From NCBI GenBank assembly GCA_955652025.1, contig CATPAO010000159.1, forward strand, positions 1-7,485: a stretch of DNA of 7,485 nt. The letters are read 5' to 3'. Below the pieces are notes generated by a model that was not told where the DNA came from, searched no databases, and saw only the letters and a program-made list of their open reading frames with translations. This document shows positions 6,058 through 7,485 of the stretch, piece by piece; the stretch's first letter is position 1, and each line of letters starts with the position of its first letter. The stretch comes from Casimicrobiaceae bacterium. Its GTDB lineage: Bacteria; Pseudomonadota; Gammaproteobacteria; Burkholderiales; Casimicrobiaceae. The translations under genes and the position numbers were made by a program.

Positions 6058-7439
6058 TGGCGGGACGACAACAGGTCCCGAATGCGCGCGGCGAACTCGG
6101 GCGGAACTTCGCCGCCGGGCAATCGTGTGAAGTGCACGGCCTTGAATTTATCCGGCACCTGCGCGTTGCCGCCGTTGGTGTCGTCGATGCACACGGGCAG
6201 GATGAAGAGGGCGCCTTCGGCGATGTTGCGCGCGCGGTCGATCGCGTAGCTCCACTCGCGGCGGAAGTAACCCTCGAGCCGGCGCTCGGTGGATGCCGAG
6301 ACGACGGGAATGAAAAACGAGCAGCGCGCGATGTTGCGCTGGATCTTGCGATCGTAGTCGTCGCCGCCTTCGAGGCGCTCCAAGTCGAACCACGTCTTGA
6401 CGCCGGCGGCATCAAGCCCGGCCTTGATCTTCTGGACGGCGGGCAGGTCTTCGCGTGCGTAGCTGATAAAGACCGCGTGGTCCGGCATCTCGTGTTCAGG
6501 CGGCAGGAAGCGCTGCGGCGCCACGCTGAACGGAATGACCTCACCCGGCTTGGTGCGAATGACCCAGCGGCGGTGCAGCTCGTCGACGAATTTCTCCGCG
6601 CCGCTGTAGATGCGGGTACGCACGCTCACCTGCTGCAGGAACCCCATCAGGCGCCCGTCCTTGCCAGAATGGTTGTCGGCGAGGACTTCACCGACGTCGC
6701 GCGGATCCGAAAGGCGGTGGCGCTTCGCCATCCGCAGGAAGAGGCGGGCGAGCCAGTTGGTGAAGCTGCTGCCGATGAAGAGCAGGTGGTTGTGCTCGAG
6801 CTCATGGAACAGTTTCTCGGGCGTGAGGTGTTCGCTTTGCAGCGCGCAGATGAACTCGAGCGTGTCCTCGTCGGAGATGACGTACGTCGGCGACGCTGAG
6901 AGACGCCCGAGCAGGTGGTAGACGACCGGGCGCCGGAGCTGATCGCGCTCGGTCGTGAGATCGGCGACGCGATTCGGCGCATACGCGATGACCTCGGTCG
7001 ATTGCGCGCCCTGGAAGCGCTCGGCGTTGATCGCCTGTTCGAGGAACGGGTCGAAGGTCGTGGTGACGAACAGGTCGAAGTCGGTGATCTGCGCGAGACG
7101 ACGGAGCGCAAGCGGCGGGGCGAAGTTCGCCTCGCGCAGGATGCTGCGAAGCCGTGTGTAGGCTTCCTCGCGACGGCCGCGCGACGAGAGGAACCAACAA
7201 ACGACGTCGTTGAGCGTGTACGGCTGCGGCAGCTGTGCGGTGTCGACGCTCAGCTTGGCCGCGAGCTTTTCCGCAATCCAATCGTAGAGCAGTCGCGGGC
7301 CGGTTTGCGTTTCGACCGTCAACAACTCCGGGCCGATGATGGGGATGACGCGGCGTTCCTCGATGAAATTGAGGAGATCCTCCCACGCGTCGTCATCGAG
7401 CGTGGCGAGCGGCGGGTGCATGGGCAGCGGGCTGCTCAT
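6054..7439 (-). CDS. SIR2-like / TIR domain fusion protein, probable effector
   Basis: A 461-residue predicted soluble protein. Residues 20-295 resemble the SIR2-like Rossmann fold of bacterial immune proteins: 'RVIPIIGPELL' (30-40), 'LFVTTTFDPFLEQA' (123-136), 'VVYHLLGRL' (172-180), 'LLFIGSSFTNWLARLFL' (219-235). Residues 320-457 are a TIR domain: 'HAVFISYAREDL' (321-332), 'VKTWFDLERLEGGDDY' (347-362), 'CSFFIPVVSASTE' (373-385) and 'YFRREWSYAIDRA' (391-403), where E395 fits the catalytic Glu of NAD-cleaving TIRs. The SIR2 part looks degenerate: GAG is GPE at 36-38, the usual TTN-D Asn is T128, and the HG histidine is L177. So NADase activity, if any, more likely lies in TIR, with SIR2 binding a ligand or the STAND partner. 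ATG 7439 is chosen because TAG lies four codons upstream in frame; no good Shine-Dalgarno is seen, and Met7 is an alternative. First gene of the cluster, overlapping the STAND gene. Confidence 0.88.
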   Translation of the reverse strand: MSSPLPMHPPLATLDDDAWEDLLNFIEERRVIPIIGPELLTVETQTGPRLLYDWIAEKLAAKLSVDTAQLPQPYTLNDVVCWFLSSRGRREEAYTRLRSILREANFAPPLALRRLAQITDFDLFVTTTFDPFLEQAINAERFQGAQSTEVIAYAPNRVADLTTERDQLRRPVVYHLLGRLSASPTYVISDEDTLEFICALQSEHLTPEKLFHELEHNHLLFIGSSFTNWLARLFLRMAKRHRLSDPRDVGEVLADNHSGKDGRLMGFLQQVSVRTRIYSGAEKFVDELHRRWVIRTKPGEVIPFSVAPQRFLPPEHEMPDHAVFISYAREDLPAVQKIKAGLDAAGVKTWFDLERLEGGDDYDRKIQRNIARCSFFIPVVSASTERRLEGYFRREWSYAIDRARNIAEGALFILPVCIDDTNGGNAQVPDKFKAVHFTRLPGGEVPPEFAARIRDLLSSRQ

Positions 7440-7485
7440 GCACGAAGCCTAGTGGGCGAGGAGTGTTGTCTGGGCACGGTGGACC
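7440..7485 (-). other. Upstream edge of the cluster, promoter not visible
   Basis: Only 46 bases precede the SIR2/TIR gene inside the window. They hold the in-frame TAG that limits the start and no purine-rich ribosome site near the ATG. No recognisable -10/-35 pair is seen; the promoter, and any further upstream gene of the operon, would lie outside the window. Confidence 0.4.

Noticed and set aside
5630..6544. Minus-strand open frame of 304 codons across the TIR/STAND junction
   Set aside because: It is in a different frame from both real genes and consists of Arg/Ser/Ala-rich shadow sequence.
6057..6899. Plus-strand open frame of 280 codons opposite the SIR2/TIR gene
   Set aside because: It is fully antisense to well-supported SIR2-like and TIR motifs and has no domain signal; high GC suppresses stop codons in this frame.
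925..7439. Classification as canonical Thoeris, CBASS or Pycsar
   Set aside because: Thoeris has SIR2 fused to SLOG and a separate TIR protein, which is not the arrangement here. CBASS needs a CD-NTase, and none is present. Pycsar effectors carry a cyclic-nucleotide-binding domain, and none is visible in the TIR protein.

Overview
The window is GC-rich, densely coding DNA with very short intergenic gaps. The strong third-position G/C bias and the protein families (class III nucleotide cyclases with TPRs, nSTAND1-type NTPases, SIR2-like/TIR fusions) suggest a high-GC proteobacterium. The genus cannot be told from the window. No tRNA, rRNA, insertion sequence, CRISPR array or integrase is visible.

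Layout. At the left edge (2-874, + strand) is the C-terminal part of a TPR protein whose start lies outside the window. It looks like the TPR tail found behind class III cyclase/TolB-like or winged-helix signalling modules. It converges, across a 50-base gap, on a three-gene minus-strand cluster that fills the rest of the window (7439 down to 925). In transcription order the cluster is: (1) a 461-residue protein with a degenerate SIR2-like domain followed by a TIR domain (7439-6054); (2) a 1076-residue STAND NTPase with one predicted membrane helix and a long, cysteine-free helical TPR-like C-terminal half (6057-2827); (3) a 601-residue protein combining a TPR region of TRAFs-binding (DUF4071) type, a SLOG-like nucleotide-binding domain and a class III nucleotidyl cyclase domain (2730-925).

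How they may work together. Genes 1 and 2 overlap by four bases (ATGA) and are almost certainly co-translated. Gene 3 follows after 96 bases on the same strand and is probably, but not certainly, in the same operon. Together they carry a possible effector (TIR, with its catalytic Glu present), an NTP-dependent switch with a sensor-like repeat region (STAND-TM-TPR), and a module that could both make and bind small nucleotides (cyclase plus SLOG). The same parts occur in the anti-phage systems Thoeris (TIR, SIR2, SLOG) and Pycsar (class III-type cyclase, TIR effector), but in different combinations. The cluster is therefore a candidate uncharacterised nucleotide-signalling or conflict system. 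That reading is inference from domain content; nothing in the window proves a defence role.
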